Translations under genes and position numbers: made by a program
In this document: positions 55,452 to 64,000 of the stretch, piece by piece
How the letters are laid out: each line of letters opens with the position of its first letter
How positions within the stretch are numbered: position 1 is the stretch's first letter
Assembly: GCA_028583415.1 (NCBI GenBank)
Contig: CM053273.1
Coordinates: 91,734,676-91,798,675, forward strand
DNA: 64,000 nt
Direction of reading: 5' to 3'
From: Protea cynaroides
Lineage: Eukaryota > Streptophyta > Magnoliopsida > Proteales > Proteaceae
The notes under the pieces: model-generated
Told to the model about the DNA's origin: nothing
The model's database searches: none
Seen by the model: only the letters and a program-made list of their open reading frames with translations

Positions 55452-57580
55452 CTAATGATACTGTATTGTCATCTAGGACTGGTTAGGAACGGAACCCACT
55501 TGCAAGCCCTTGCCAATAGGGGTTTAGATATTGGTACGGTATGGGGTATCAGGGGGAGGACGTGGGATTGTGGTTCTTCCTGCCCGCCAGACTCGAATCC
55601 TATCTCCATATCGGAGTGAGTGTTGTAGGGCAACAACAGTAGTGTGGTAGGTGCCTGACTGTTGGGTGTGCTCACACTCTCGTGCATGGAGGTGTGGTGG
55701 CCGCCAAACCTTACCATAGCATATTTGCAAGTTATATCTGGCCCAAATTGTAATGTTATCTCATGCATATTGTACTGTTGCATTGGTCTTGTACTTACTG
55801 AGCTAAGTTGTGAGCTCACCCAATATATATATATTTCTTTTCAGATCTTGATGCAGGGTATACGGTGGAGGACTTCATGATTGCTCCAGCTTACAGCACA
55901 GTGGCTGCCCTGGACTCCCAGACAGTGGAGGACGAGCATGATGCATCATGCGAGTGCTCGTTCTGTGTCTTTTCTCAGTGATAGGTTTATTTTCAGTTAA
56001 AGCTTTGTAATAATTACTATTTAAATTTTGATGGATGATGGAATAAGTTGGATATTTATTTAAATTACAATTTAGATCTCGGCTCATTTATTTATTTCCA
56101 TTTGCTATGTATTATATCTCTGATTTTGTTAGACTGCTTGGGAATGATTGGTTGACACGGTCTATAGATCCTGGTGTGAATCGTGGTTTAGAGCCGATTC
56201 ACTCACACTTCTGGTTCAGCTGGAATTGGGGTGTGATATCCCCTGATGCCCCACTCCATCAAGTACACTAACCACACACATTCACATGCCTATTCCTAGC
56301 ATCATCATCATCATCATGTTATAAATAAACGAAATTAAATATGCATGAACAGTAACAACAGGAATAGTGGATGACATGTGATATGCACATTACAATCATA
56401 CAAACATAGAATCATTCATGGTATTAGACTCAATAAACAAAAACAGTTTATTATTAGCCAATTAGTTTAGGTCTTGTTCCCTCACCTTTGATTGAGCGTA
56501 GATCCTCGTTCAAGCTTTATGAATCACTTTTAAAATCACTAGAAAGACCTAACAAGTCGATAGATTTTAATTAGAATTAATTCCAATAGATTTAGACTAA
56601 CTGAAATCGTAGGGTCGCAGGTAGGGTAGCACCTAGGGTAGCAGTTTCTGCGACCCTAGGGTGTAGGGTCGGAAGTGGGGTCGGATACCATTCGACTCTA
56701 CGTGCGACCACACCCTCCCTGGGACTTTTCAAGGGCATGTGGTTGATCCTGTGGTCTTGTAGGGTTGGATATCATTCAACCCTACATGCGACCACACGTA
56801 TCCTTAGTCGACCTTTCATTCTAAAGTCCATTCATTCACGTTAGGATCCTTTGGCTTACTTTCATGGTCCATTCTATGATTGTTTTATGACTCAAACTAT
56901 GATTTTTATACACTTTTCATTGCCTATGATGATTACTTCCATGGATTCCTTTGGAACTCGTCAATGGATGGATGATTTGAGTTTCTCTTAATCCTAACTT
57001 CTTCATAATCTATTCTAGGCTCTTAATTTATGAAGGGAATTAGGTTCATACCTGAAGTTGGCTGAGATTCAGAAGTTTCTCTGAACTTCCTCCTCTTCCT
57101 TAGTCTTTTCTTCAATTTTCCTTCTCTTCTTCTTTTCCTTCTCTTTCTCTTTCTCTTACTTTCAATTAGGGTTTTAAAAGGAGTGAAAGAGGCTAAGGAA
57201 CGTCCTATTTATAGAGAAAAACCCTCCAAAATAAGTCCCATTGAGTTTAGGAAAAAATCCCTTTTGAATTAGGAAGGTTTCCTAATTTACACTTTCTGTC
57301 TGTCATCGTAGGGTCGGACATAGGGTCGCAGGATCCGTCGACCCTACAACTTCTTAGTCATCCGACTTTACGACTAAAAAGTCATGGGTTGGACTTCTGT
57401 TGAGGTGGGATCGACCCTACCTGTTTAGGCATGCGACCCTACCCTCACATTTACTGTTTTTGGGTTAGACTCATACCTGGTCTTGTGATTTCCTTCATGC
57501 ACTTGGTCTACTTGGCTCGACCATGATAGGTAGACCTGGTACAAGGTGGTAAGATCGATTAATTCGATACGGGTCTTTCA

Positions 57581-58180
57581 AGCCATGGATTGATGGAATC
57601 CCATTTGGATTAGTTTTGCGCTTAGGCAAGAATACCAAGCTCTGGGGGCTTGTTTTAATCCATAGAGAGCCTTGTGCAGGCGACAAGTATGAGTAGGATA
57701 CTGTGGATGAACAAATCCCGACGATTGTGCCATATCCTCTGTCAGAAACCCATGTTAAGAGGCATTTTGGATGTTGATTTGGTGAACATGTCAATCATTC
57801 ATAGTAGCCAAAGCCAATAGAGTTCGAACTGTTGTTGGTTTCACCACAGGACTAAATGAATCCTCATAATCAAGGCCTGGTTGTTGTTGAAAACCTTTTG
57901 CAACTAACCGCGCCTTGTAGCTTTCAATGGTCCCATCAGGGTGACGCTTGATTCTGAAACCCACTTGCGCTCAACCACATTCTAGTTAGAGTGGTGTGGG
58001 ACACGTGACTAGGTCCCGTTTTGAATTAAAGCATTAAATTCTTTGTTCATTGTCGATCTCCATTTTGGATGAAGCACAGCTTTAGAATAGCAGGTTGGTT
58101 TGTTGTCGATGGTCGACACAAGCATTGCATGAGGAAACTTACGAACGGGGGCCCATGGAACAGTACCATCAATGTGCATC
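57581..58180 (-). pseudogene. Copia reverse transcriptase, N-terminal part
   Basis: On the minus strand, across several frames: RIKRHPDGTIESYKARLVAK (about 57960-57900), GFQQQPGLDYEDSFSPVVK (about 57895-57835), TVRTLLALA and CRLHKALYGLKQAPRAW (about 57690-57640). It ends at 57586 at the insertion point of C. RT resumes at 35816. Confidence 0.92.
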
Positions 58181-58183
58181 TTA

Positions 58184-58468
58184 GGTTCTCTTTGGTTTAT
58201 ATTATATAATGTTTTATGAGTTATTTATGACAAATCAATTATGATAATAGATTTTGAGTAATAAATAATGACCGTTTGATACTATTAAACATAATACATT
58301 ATATAATGAGAAATAGGTTATAACGATAAACAACTAATAACCTATTTGTAGATTATACATTATATCTATTTATTTTAATTATAAATAGACATTATAAATT
58401 ATACCAAACAATCACAAATTTTATAATGTATTACATAATACATTATATAATACAAACCAAGGAAAACC
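58184..58468. mobile_element. Tourist-like (PIF/Harbinger) MITE in the copia pol (285 bp, TSD TTA)
   Basis: The termini GGTTCTCTTTGGTTTATATT (left) and its counterpart GGTTTTCCTTGGTTTGTATT (right, reverse complement) extend as about 30-40 bp AT-rich inverted repeats. TTA flanks both ends (58181-58183, 58469-58471). The GG...TTTGGTT start and TTA duplication fit Tourist MITEs. It interrupts the copia linker between integrase and RT. Confidence 0.82.
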
Positions 58469-58900
58469 TTAGACTTTGCGACACTAGATCGAGCAGGAGT
58501 ATGTGATGGGGACAATGGACCAGCGGTGGAGGCAGGAGCTTCTGAATCGGACTGCTCATGACTAAGTGGAAGATCAAGTTGCAAACCATGTTCTGGTTGG
58601 GAATTAGGCCCATACATTGGGCTTGTTGTAGACTCACTTATGTCTTGATTTGGTAACCCATTAAAGTGGGCATTGATTGTGATGCCCTGCACATGTTGTG
58701 GTAAGAAGATGGGTGGAGGTCCAAGATAAGAATGTGTAGCCGTTGTAGGGGCCACGGCTTGAGGTGGTTCATTAGCATACGGAAAACGGGTTTCATAAAA
58801 AACAACATCTTGGCAATGAACACCCGTCCTGATTTTCAATTTAGGCACTTGTACCCATGAGGTGATGTGTTGTACTCAATAGAAATATATTCTGTGGACT
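58469..58900 (-). pseudogene. Copia integrase C-terminus / linker to RT
   Basis: The minus-strand frame is rich in Pro, Ser, His and Thr (PPQAVAPTTATHSYLGPPPI, LPLSHEQSDSEAP), as usual for the poorly conserved linker between copia integrase and RT. It includes GVHCQDVVFYETRFPY, the typical start of that part. A MITE insertion interrupts its end. Confidence 0.8.
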
Positions 58901-58906
58901 TGTATT

Positions 58907-59548
58907 CTAATTTTTTGGAATTGTAGGAGCGAAGATATGGGTAACAAGCACACTAGTAACTTGCAAAATGATATAATTTTGTTTCTTGTGAAACAATCTT
59001 TCAAAAGGGCTGATATTACCAATGATTGGGGACGGGTGTCTATTAATCAGAAAAACAAGCAGATTCAAAGACTGATCCCCAATGATGCTTAGGTAATGAA
59101 CCATGGGCCATGAGTGAGAGACCTGTCTCAACAATGTGACGAGGCTTTCTTTCGGCAGTCCTATTTTGTTCATGAACATGGAGACAAAAAACCTTGTGGA
59201 TAATTCCAAATTTTTGTGACGTTATAGAAATGGAACGATACTCACCACCCCAGTCTGATTGAAAAGCCTTAATTTTCTTGTCTAGAAGTCTCTCAACATG
59301 TGATTTTAAATCAATAAAAGTACTTAAAGCATCATTTTTGGAAGATAATAAAATATCCATGTAAACCGAATAAAGTCATCAATGAAGGAAACATAATATC
59401 GATGGCCACATGCCGATACAACTAGGGCTGGTCCCCAAAGATCTGAATGAATTAGTTCTAATGGTGCGGACAAGGTGGACATAGTAGAGTAGGAAGGAAA
59501 CCGATGACTCTTTCCTTGTTGACAAGTGCCACATATGGTATACATCAT
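58907..59548 (-). pseudogene. int: Copia integrase core
   Basis: CGTCQQGKSHRFP (end of the zinc domain, about 59530), LELIHSDLWGPA (first catalytic Asp, about 59460), YYVSFIDDFIRFTWI, FQSDWGGEY (second Asp, about 59255), then HEQNRTAERKPRHIVE, where the catalytic Glu region reads AERK. A shift near 59345 separates two frames. Confidence 0.92.
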
Positions 59549-59830
59549 TGTACTTGCAACTTGGAGACCGCTCTTGTTAATAATTTGATGAGTTACACGA
59601 ACCGAAGGATGACCTAGTCTTTGGTGTCAGTAGTTCATAGAAGCACGTTCACCAAGAAAAGCTGCTTTATTGGATGGTATTTGAGTGTGAAGTGGTAGAT
59701 GATAAAGACCATCACTGCTCTTGCCTTGAAGTAGTCTCTCCCCTGTTTGACGATCCTTTATACAAAACCACGTTGGGTGAAATTCAAAAAATACAACATT
59801 ATCTCTGGTAAATTGACTAACAGATAGCAA
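59549..59830 (-). pseudogene. Copia GAG-pre-integrase region
   Basis: LLSVSQFTRDNVVFFEFHPT-type sequence, CIKDRQTGERLLQGKSSDGLY and the H-x-RLGH-like end near 59610 (QRLGHPSV). This is the zinc-binding part ahead of copia integrase. A stop separates it from the core. Confidence 0.87.
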
Positions 59831-60283
59831 ATTCTTGGTGATGGTAAGGATATGCAGAATATTGTTGAATTGAAAGCTTTGGGATGGAGTAAAAAATATA
59901 GAATTCCCAATATGCTAAATTTTCAAACCTGTTCCATTGTCAACATGAAGACAGTTAGGACCTGTATAGTCTGTATTGAGTTGCAAGCTGATCAGATCAG
60001 TAGTGAGATGATTGGTGGCACTAGAGTCCAGGTACCACACCATATCAGGATAGGTTGGCCCAGTGTTTGTCCCTGTGTATGCAACATATTGTCTAGAGGT
60101 TTGAGTAGCATAGTGAGAGTAGCAGCGGACTGCAGAGCGACCTGGTTTTTGGTAAATTTGACAAATCATACGAGGTCGAGAAACATTAGTAAATTGTTCA
60201 TCATTAGATCGGGGAATGCCTCTTCCTTGCCAACAAGATCGGCCCCCATTTGGTGAAAAATTACCACGCTTGGGCTTGGACAT
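59831..60283 (-). pseudogene. pro: Copia nucleocapsid and protease
   Basis: A degenerate zinc knuckle CQIYQKPGRSAVRC (second Cys and His replaced) at about 60170-60130. The protease active site WYLDSSATNHLT (about 60040; Gly of DSGA replaced by Ser). NCLHVDNGTGLKI follows, the usual copia block. Both replacements would impair function. Confidence 0.88.
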
Positions 60284-60778
60284 GCCATGGCTAGATTATG
60301 GGTTAAAGACTACATTAGCAGACGGAAAAGTGGCTGGGGCAGGAGAGTGATTTTGTTCAAGCCATGATTCATTTTGTAAAAGATGTCCATACAATTCATT
60401 AATGGATACCCTATTCGCACGAGTGGTAATAGAAGTAATAAGTGATCCATACTCAGGACCGAGACCAGCAATAATATATCCTAACAATTCATCATCATTG
60501 ATAGGCTATCCAGCAAATGCAAGAGCATCCGTACATGATTTAATTTTCTCATGATAGTCAGAAATAGACAAGCTATCTTTCTTCAAACCAGACAGTTGTA
60601 AGCCATTATGGATCGCACAAGTAGGGGAATGAGAAGAGAATATCCATTTTAAAGCAGTCCATACTTGGCGAGAAGTAGTCAGACAAACAACATGGACAAG
60701 AATTGGCTCAAAAAGAGATGAAAGTAGCCAACTTAGTAGAAGTTGGTCTTGCTTGTACCAAGTGGTGTTGTAAGACCC
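60284..60778 (-). pseudogene. gag: Copia gag (UBN2-type), 5' end cut off by LTR D
   Basis: The minus-strand frame from 60778 has QDQLLLSWLLSSLFEPILVH, TSRQVWTALKWIF, LKKDSLSISDYHEKIKSCTD, ALAFAG, then (after a stop near 60506) LGYIIAGLGPEYGSLITSIT and SINELYGHLLQNE. These are the standard copia Gag blocks. The N-terminus lies beyond the inserted LTRs D and E. Confidence 0.88.
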
Positions 60779-62212
60779 GCATGCCATGAACCCGGCCTAA
60801 CCTTACATTTACTATCGTGACCAGTCTACATATCATGGTCGAGCCAAGTGGATCAAGTGCGTGAAGAAACCCAAGACCCAATATGAAATTTAACTCAAAA
60901 ACAGTTAAAATGAGGGTAGGGTCGCATGCCTAAACAGGTAGGGTCGACCCTACCTCAACAGAAGTCCAACCCATGACTTTTTGGTCGTGGGGTCACATGT
61001 TTTAAAATGTAGGGTCTCGGATTATGCGACCCTATATCCGACCCTACATGCGACCCTACACCCTAGGGTCTCACGTTTTAAAAAACGTAGGGTCTCAGTA
61101 CATCCGACCCTACGAAAACAGCACGAATCGAAAATTAGGAAACTTTTCTAATTCCAAGGGGATCTTTCCTAAACTCATTGGGGGTTATTATGGAGGGTTT
61201 TCCTCTATAAATAGGACGTCCCTAAGCCTCTGTCACTCCTTTAAAACCCTAATTAAAAGTGAGAGCAAGAGAAAGAGAAGGAAGAGAAGAAGAGAAGGAA
61301 ACTTGAAGAAGAAGACTAAGGAAGAGGAGGAAGCTCAGATAAACCTCTGAATAAAGGTATGAACCTAATTCCTTACCTGAATAAGAGATTCTAGAATAGT
61401 TATGAAGAACATAGGATTAAGAGAAACCAAAATCATCCATCCATGGACAAGTTTCAAGAGATTCCATGGAGGAAATCATTATGGACTATGAATAGTGTAT
61501 AACTTGTAGTTTTGAGCCATAGAACAATCATAGAATGGACCATGAAAGTAAGCCAAAGGATCCAAACATGAAAGAATGAACTTTAGAATGAAAGGTCGAC
61601 TCAGAATACGTGTTGTCGTACGTAGGGTCGAATGATATCCAACCCTACGAGACCACAGGATCGACCACATGCCCTCAGGAAGTCCCAGGGAGGGTGTGGT
61701 CGCACATAGGGTCGATTGGTATCCGACCCCACGTCCGACCCTACACCCTAGGCTCACAGAAACTGCTACCCTAGGTGCGACCCTACCCTGCGACCCTACG
61801 ATTTCAGTTAGTCTAAATATATTGGAATTAATTCTAATTAAAATCTATCGACTTGTTAGGTCTTTCTAGTGATTTTAAAGGTGATTCATAAAGCTTGAAC
61901 GAGGATCTACTAGCAACCAAAGGTGAGGGAACAAGACCCAAACTAATTGGGTAATAATAAACTGTTTTCGTTTATTGAGTCCAATACCATGTATGATTCT
62001 ATGATTATATGATTGTAATGTGCATATCACATGTCATCTACTATTCCTGTTATTACTGTTCATGTATATTTTAATTCAGTTTATTTATAACATGATGATG
62101 ATTATGATGCTAGAAATAGGCATGTGAATGTATGTGTGTGGTTAGTGTGCTTGATGCGAGTAGAGCATCAGGGGGAGGACGTGACACTGTGGTTCATCCT
62201 GGTCACCAGACT
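60779..62212 (+). mobile_element. Gypsy LTR D, left part, inserted in copia gag
   Basis: It starts TGTAAGACCCGCATGCC at 60779; the preceding five bases are GGTGT. It is the plus-strand relative of solo LTR C. GGGTCG arrays at 60915-61115 and 61600-61800, TATA 61206, leader donor G|GTATGA at 61357, exon 61860-61922 (63 nt), GTATC-type module near 62166. Interrupted at 62212 by LTR E. Whether it is a solo LTR or a full element is not visible. Confidence 0.88.
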
Positions 62213-64000
62213 TGTAAGACCCGTATCAAACTAACCCGGTCGTACCACCTTGAACTAGGTCTACCCATCATGGTTGAGCCAAATGGACCAAGTGCGTGAA
62301 GGAGATCACGATCCCAGGTATTAAACTGACCCAAAAAAACACTTAAAATAAGGGGAGGGTCGCATACCCAGCAAGGGAGGGTCGGACCCCCCCAGTATAG
62401 AAGTCAGACCCCCAGTTTTATATGGGGGGTCGGACATTTTAAGGACCAGGGGTTGACGGGATCTCCGACCCCCCCTATCGACCCCCGGTACTCGGTAAAA
62501 ATTGAAATTAGGAAACTTTCCTAATTTTAATGGGATTCCTTCCTAATCTCAATGGGACTTATTTTAGGAGTTTCTACTCTATAAATAGGATGTCCCTAAG
62601 CCTCTTTCACTCCTTTTACAACCCTAATTGAATTGAGAGAAAGAGAAGAGAAGGAAGAGAAGAAGTAGAGAAGGAAAGAAGAGAAGAAGGCAAAAAGGAG
62701 AAGAGTTGCAGAGAAGGAGTATTCTTCTCAGGTATGGATACTATTTCCATGAGTTTCTAAAGACCTTAGGGTAGATAATGAAGAGGGTATGATCTCGGAG
62801 AAACTCAAACCATCAACCCATGGTTAGGTTTTCATGGAAAACCATGGGGGAAATCATGAAAGCCATATAGGTGAATGAAACATGGTTCTAGGCCATAGAA
62901 CATGTGTGGAATGGACTGTAGGAGCAAGCCATAGGACCCCAAACACGAAGAATGGGCTAAAGGAAGAAAAATCGACAAAACCCACAGGGGATCGCATGGG
63001 GGGTCGATGGCCAATCGACCCTACCAGACCCTGAGCATCGACCCCCAGTGTTCGGGAAGCCCAGAATAGGGGTGGTCGCACCCAAGGTCGATCATAACTC
63101 CGACCCTAGGCATCGACCCCCAGTTAACTGCAAGCTGTAAAAATTAGAATAAATTCTAATTAAATTCTATCGACTTTGTTAGGTCTTCTAGTAATATAAT
63201 ATTGATATAAAAGTGATTCTTAAGGCTTGAAAGAGGATCTACAAACAAGCAAAGGTGAGTAAACAAGACCTACAAACTAATTGGTTAATAATAAGCTGTT
63301 TTTATTTTCTTGAGTCCAATGCTATGCCTGATTCTACGCGAATATGTTTGTAATGTGCATACAACATGTCATCTAATATTTCTATTATTTGTTCATGCAT
63401 ATTTACTTTATTGTTTATAACATGATGATGATGATAGGAATAAGCATGTGAATGTATGTGTGTGGTTGGTATACTTGATGCGAGCGAGTATCAGGGGAGG
63501 TGTGATGGGAACGTCAATAAACGTTAACCTTTGGCGGGTCTCAGCACTTTAACTCTATCTCTAACTCAAGTCTTGTGCATTAGCATCGTCGTATCGCCAT
63601 TACCTTAGCAGAACTATTACGTCGTAGAGTATCAGGGGAGGTGGTCTCGGTCCTTGTAGTCTCTGACTCTACCGGGGGGCCTTAGCTCTATCTCTATGGA
63701 CGTTCTAAAGGATGCTGGGGTGAGGCCTTGGATACACTGTTTGGCATTAGGATTGGTTAGTTGCGAGCCCAATTTACAAGCCCTCGCCAGCAGGAGCTTA
63801 CGTGTTGGTATGGCACTGTACAACAATAAACGTTAACCTTTGTTGTACAATGTTATGGTAGGGTGGATGGGGATGACAATAAACGTTAACCTTTGGGCAA
63901 ACTTTCACACCCTGTGTATAGAGGCGGGGTCAATGAACGTTAACCTTTGACCACCTAAACCTTTCTATTGCGCATTGCAAACTTTAAACCAGACCAAAGA
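62213..64000 (+). mobile_element. Gypsy LTR E, left part, nested in LTR D, runs off the window
   Basis: It starts TGTAAGACCCGTATCAAAC at 62213 after AGACT. Landmarks: GGGGGTCGA-type arrays at 62355-62495 and 62985-63125, TATA 62580, leader donor 62732, exon 63183-63254 (72 nt, acceptor TTTGTTAG, donor AAAG|GTGAGT), GTATCAGGGG modules at about 63488 and 63631. The third exon would start just past the window edge. Confidence 0.87.
63516..63949. repeat. Four dispersed copies of AATAAACGTTAACCTTTG in LTR E
   Basis: Positions 63516-63533, 63825-63842, 63878-63895 and 63932-63949 (the last with one change, AATGAACG). Copies two and four are embedded in longer palindromes (TTGTACAAC.../...GTTGTACAA and GGTCAA.../...TTGACC). 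The motif is absent from the other LTRs in the window. Confidence 0.9.

Larger units (their letters stand above)
36810..56238 (+). mobile_element. Ty3/gypsy element A, internally deleted, with B nested in its 3' LTR (TSD TCCCC)
   Basis: The 5' LTR is 36810-39281, the internal remnant 39282-41524 and the 3' LTR 41525-43172 plus 55457-56238. The perfect duplications TCCCC lie at 36805-36809 and 56239-56243, inside solo LTR C. Primer binding site, gag, protease and most of RT are missing: the 5' LTR end is joined directly to the RT C-terminus. Long LTRs and a chromodomain-like integrase tail place it in the same Tekay/Del-type family as B and F. Confidence 0.93.
41525..56238 (+). repeat. 3' LTR of element A (about 2.43 kb), split by element B
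   Basis: The parts are 41525-43172 and 55457-56238. It starts TGTAAGAATCG and ends GGGGTGTGATA (terminal CA mutated to TA). Element B and its duplicated CTAAT lie between. Exons equivalent to the 5' LTR copy end at 42014 and lie at 42601-42660 and 55845-55981. Confidence 0.92.
35822..57580 (-). mobile_element. Gypsy solo LTR C (minus strand, about 2.3 kb), interrupted by element A
   Basis: On plus it begins TGTCACATCTCAATTCC (35822) and ends ACGGGTCTTTCA (57580), the mirror of the family's TGTAAGACCCG...TGTGACA. The flanks AGTCA (35817-35821) and AGCCA (57581-57585) are a 5-bp duplication with one mismatch. It holds no internal coding region, so it is a solo LTR. Element A sits between 36809 and 56244. 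Its closest relative in the window is LTR D. Minus-strand landmarks: TATA 57206-57213, GGGTCG arrays 57300-57450 and 56600-56810, exon 56548-56486 (63 nt), exon 36228-36119. Confidence 0.85.
34526..60778 (-). mobile_element. Ty1/copia element, minus strand, split by the C/A/B nest and cut by LTR D
   Basis: Reading the minus strand from 60778: gag, zinc knuckle/protease, GAG-pre-integrase, integrase, RT N-terminal part to 57586, then (after the nested insertions 35822-57580) RT with the YVDD box, RNase H, polypurine tract and a 255-bp 3' LTR (34780-34526). Integrase before RT is the copia order. The 5' LTR and gag start lie beyond LTR D, outside the window. All domains carry stops or shifts. 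Confidence 0.93.

Noticed and set aside
59852..60256. 134-codon plus-strand frame
   Set aside because: It is antisense to clear copia nucleocapsid/protease sequence.

Overview
This window is a TE-dense stretch of a flowering-plant nuclear genome. The evidence is spliceosomal introns, an intact gene of the plant-specific DUF789 family, Ty3/gypsy chromoviruses of Tekay/Del type, a Ty1/copia element, an L1-type LINE and several MITEs. I cannot name the species. Only one host gene is well supported: a six-exon DUF789 gene on the minus strand (22397-27056). Almost everything else is mobile DNA.

Layout. 1-6200 is the 3' part of a Ty3/gypsy element (F). 6201-8326 is unclassified. A 1.34-kb solo LTR (H1) lies at 8327-9667. 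An L1-type LINE on the minus strand runs from about 9.68 to 20.6 kb. It is interrupted by an internally inverted gypsy element (G, 13785-18359, TSD CCTGA), which itself carries a second solo LTR (H2). After the DUF789 gene, 29.4-34.3 kb holds an LTR-like fragment, a cluster of foldback hairpins and a Mutator-like element. From 34526 to the right edge there is a deep nest: a minus-strand copia element is split by a minus-strand gypsy solo LTR (C). C is split by gypsy element A (TSD TCCCC), and A's 3' LTR is split by gypsy element B (TSD CTAAT). The copia gag is cut again by LTR D (60779), which is cut by LTR E (62213) running off the window.

The most interesting part is the architecture of the gypsy family A/B/F/G with its relatives C/D/E. 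(1) The 2.2-2.5 kb LTRs appear to contain a small three-exon gene. The middle exon is exactly 60 nt in four lineages (63 or 72 nt in the others). The last exon encodes a conserved peptide ending around DEHDASCECPFC, whose codons differ mostly silently between lineages. (2) Gag and protease are separated by a 77-78 nt GT-AG intron, so splicing would switch Gag to Gag-Pol. (3) The leader between the 5' LTR and gag carries an antisense gene with its own ~120-nt intron. (4) Lineage-specific palindromic motif arrays (ACCGGT in A/B/F/G, GGGTCGACCC in C/D, GGGGGTCGA in E) sit at the same LTR positions. (5) The polypurine tract region is tandemly duplicated in every copy. All splicing is predicted from sequence only. 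None of the retroelements seen here has intact coding capacity.
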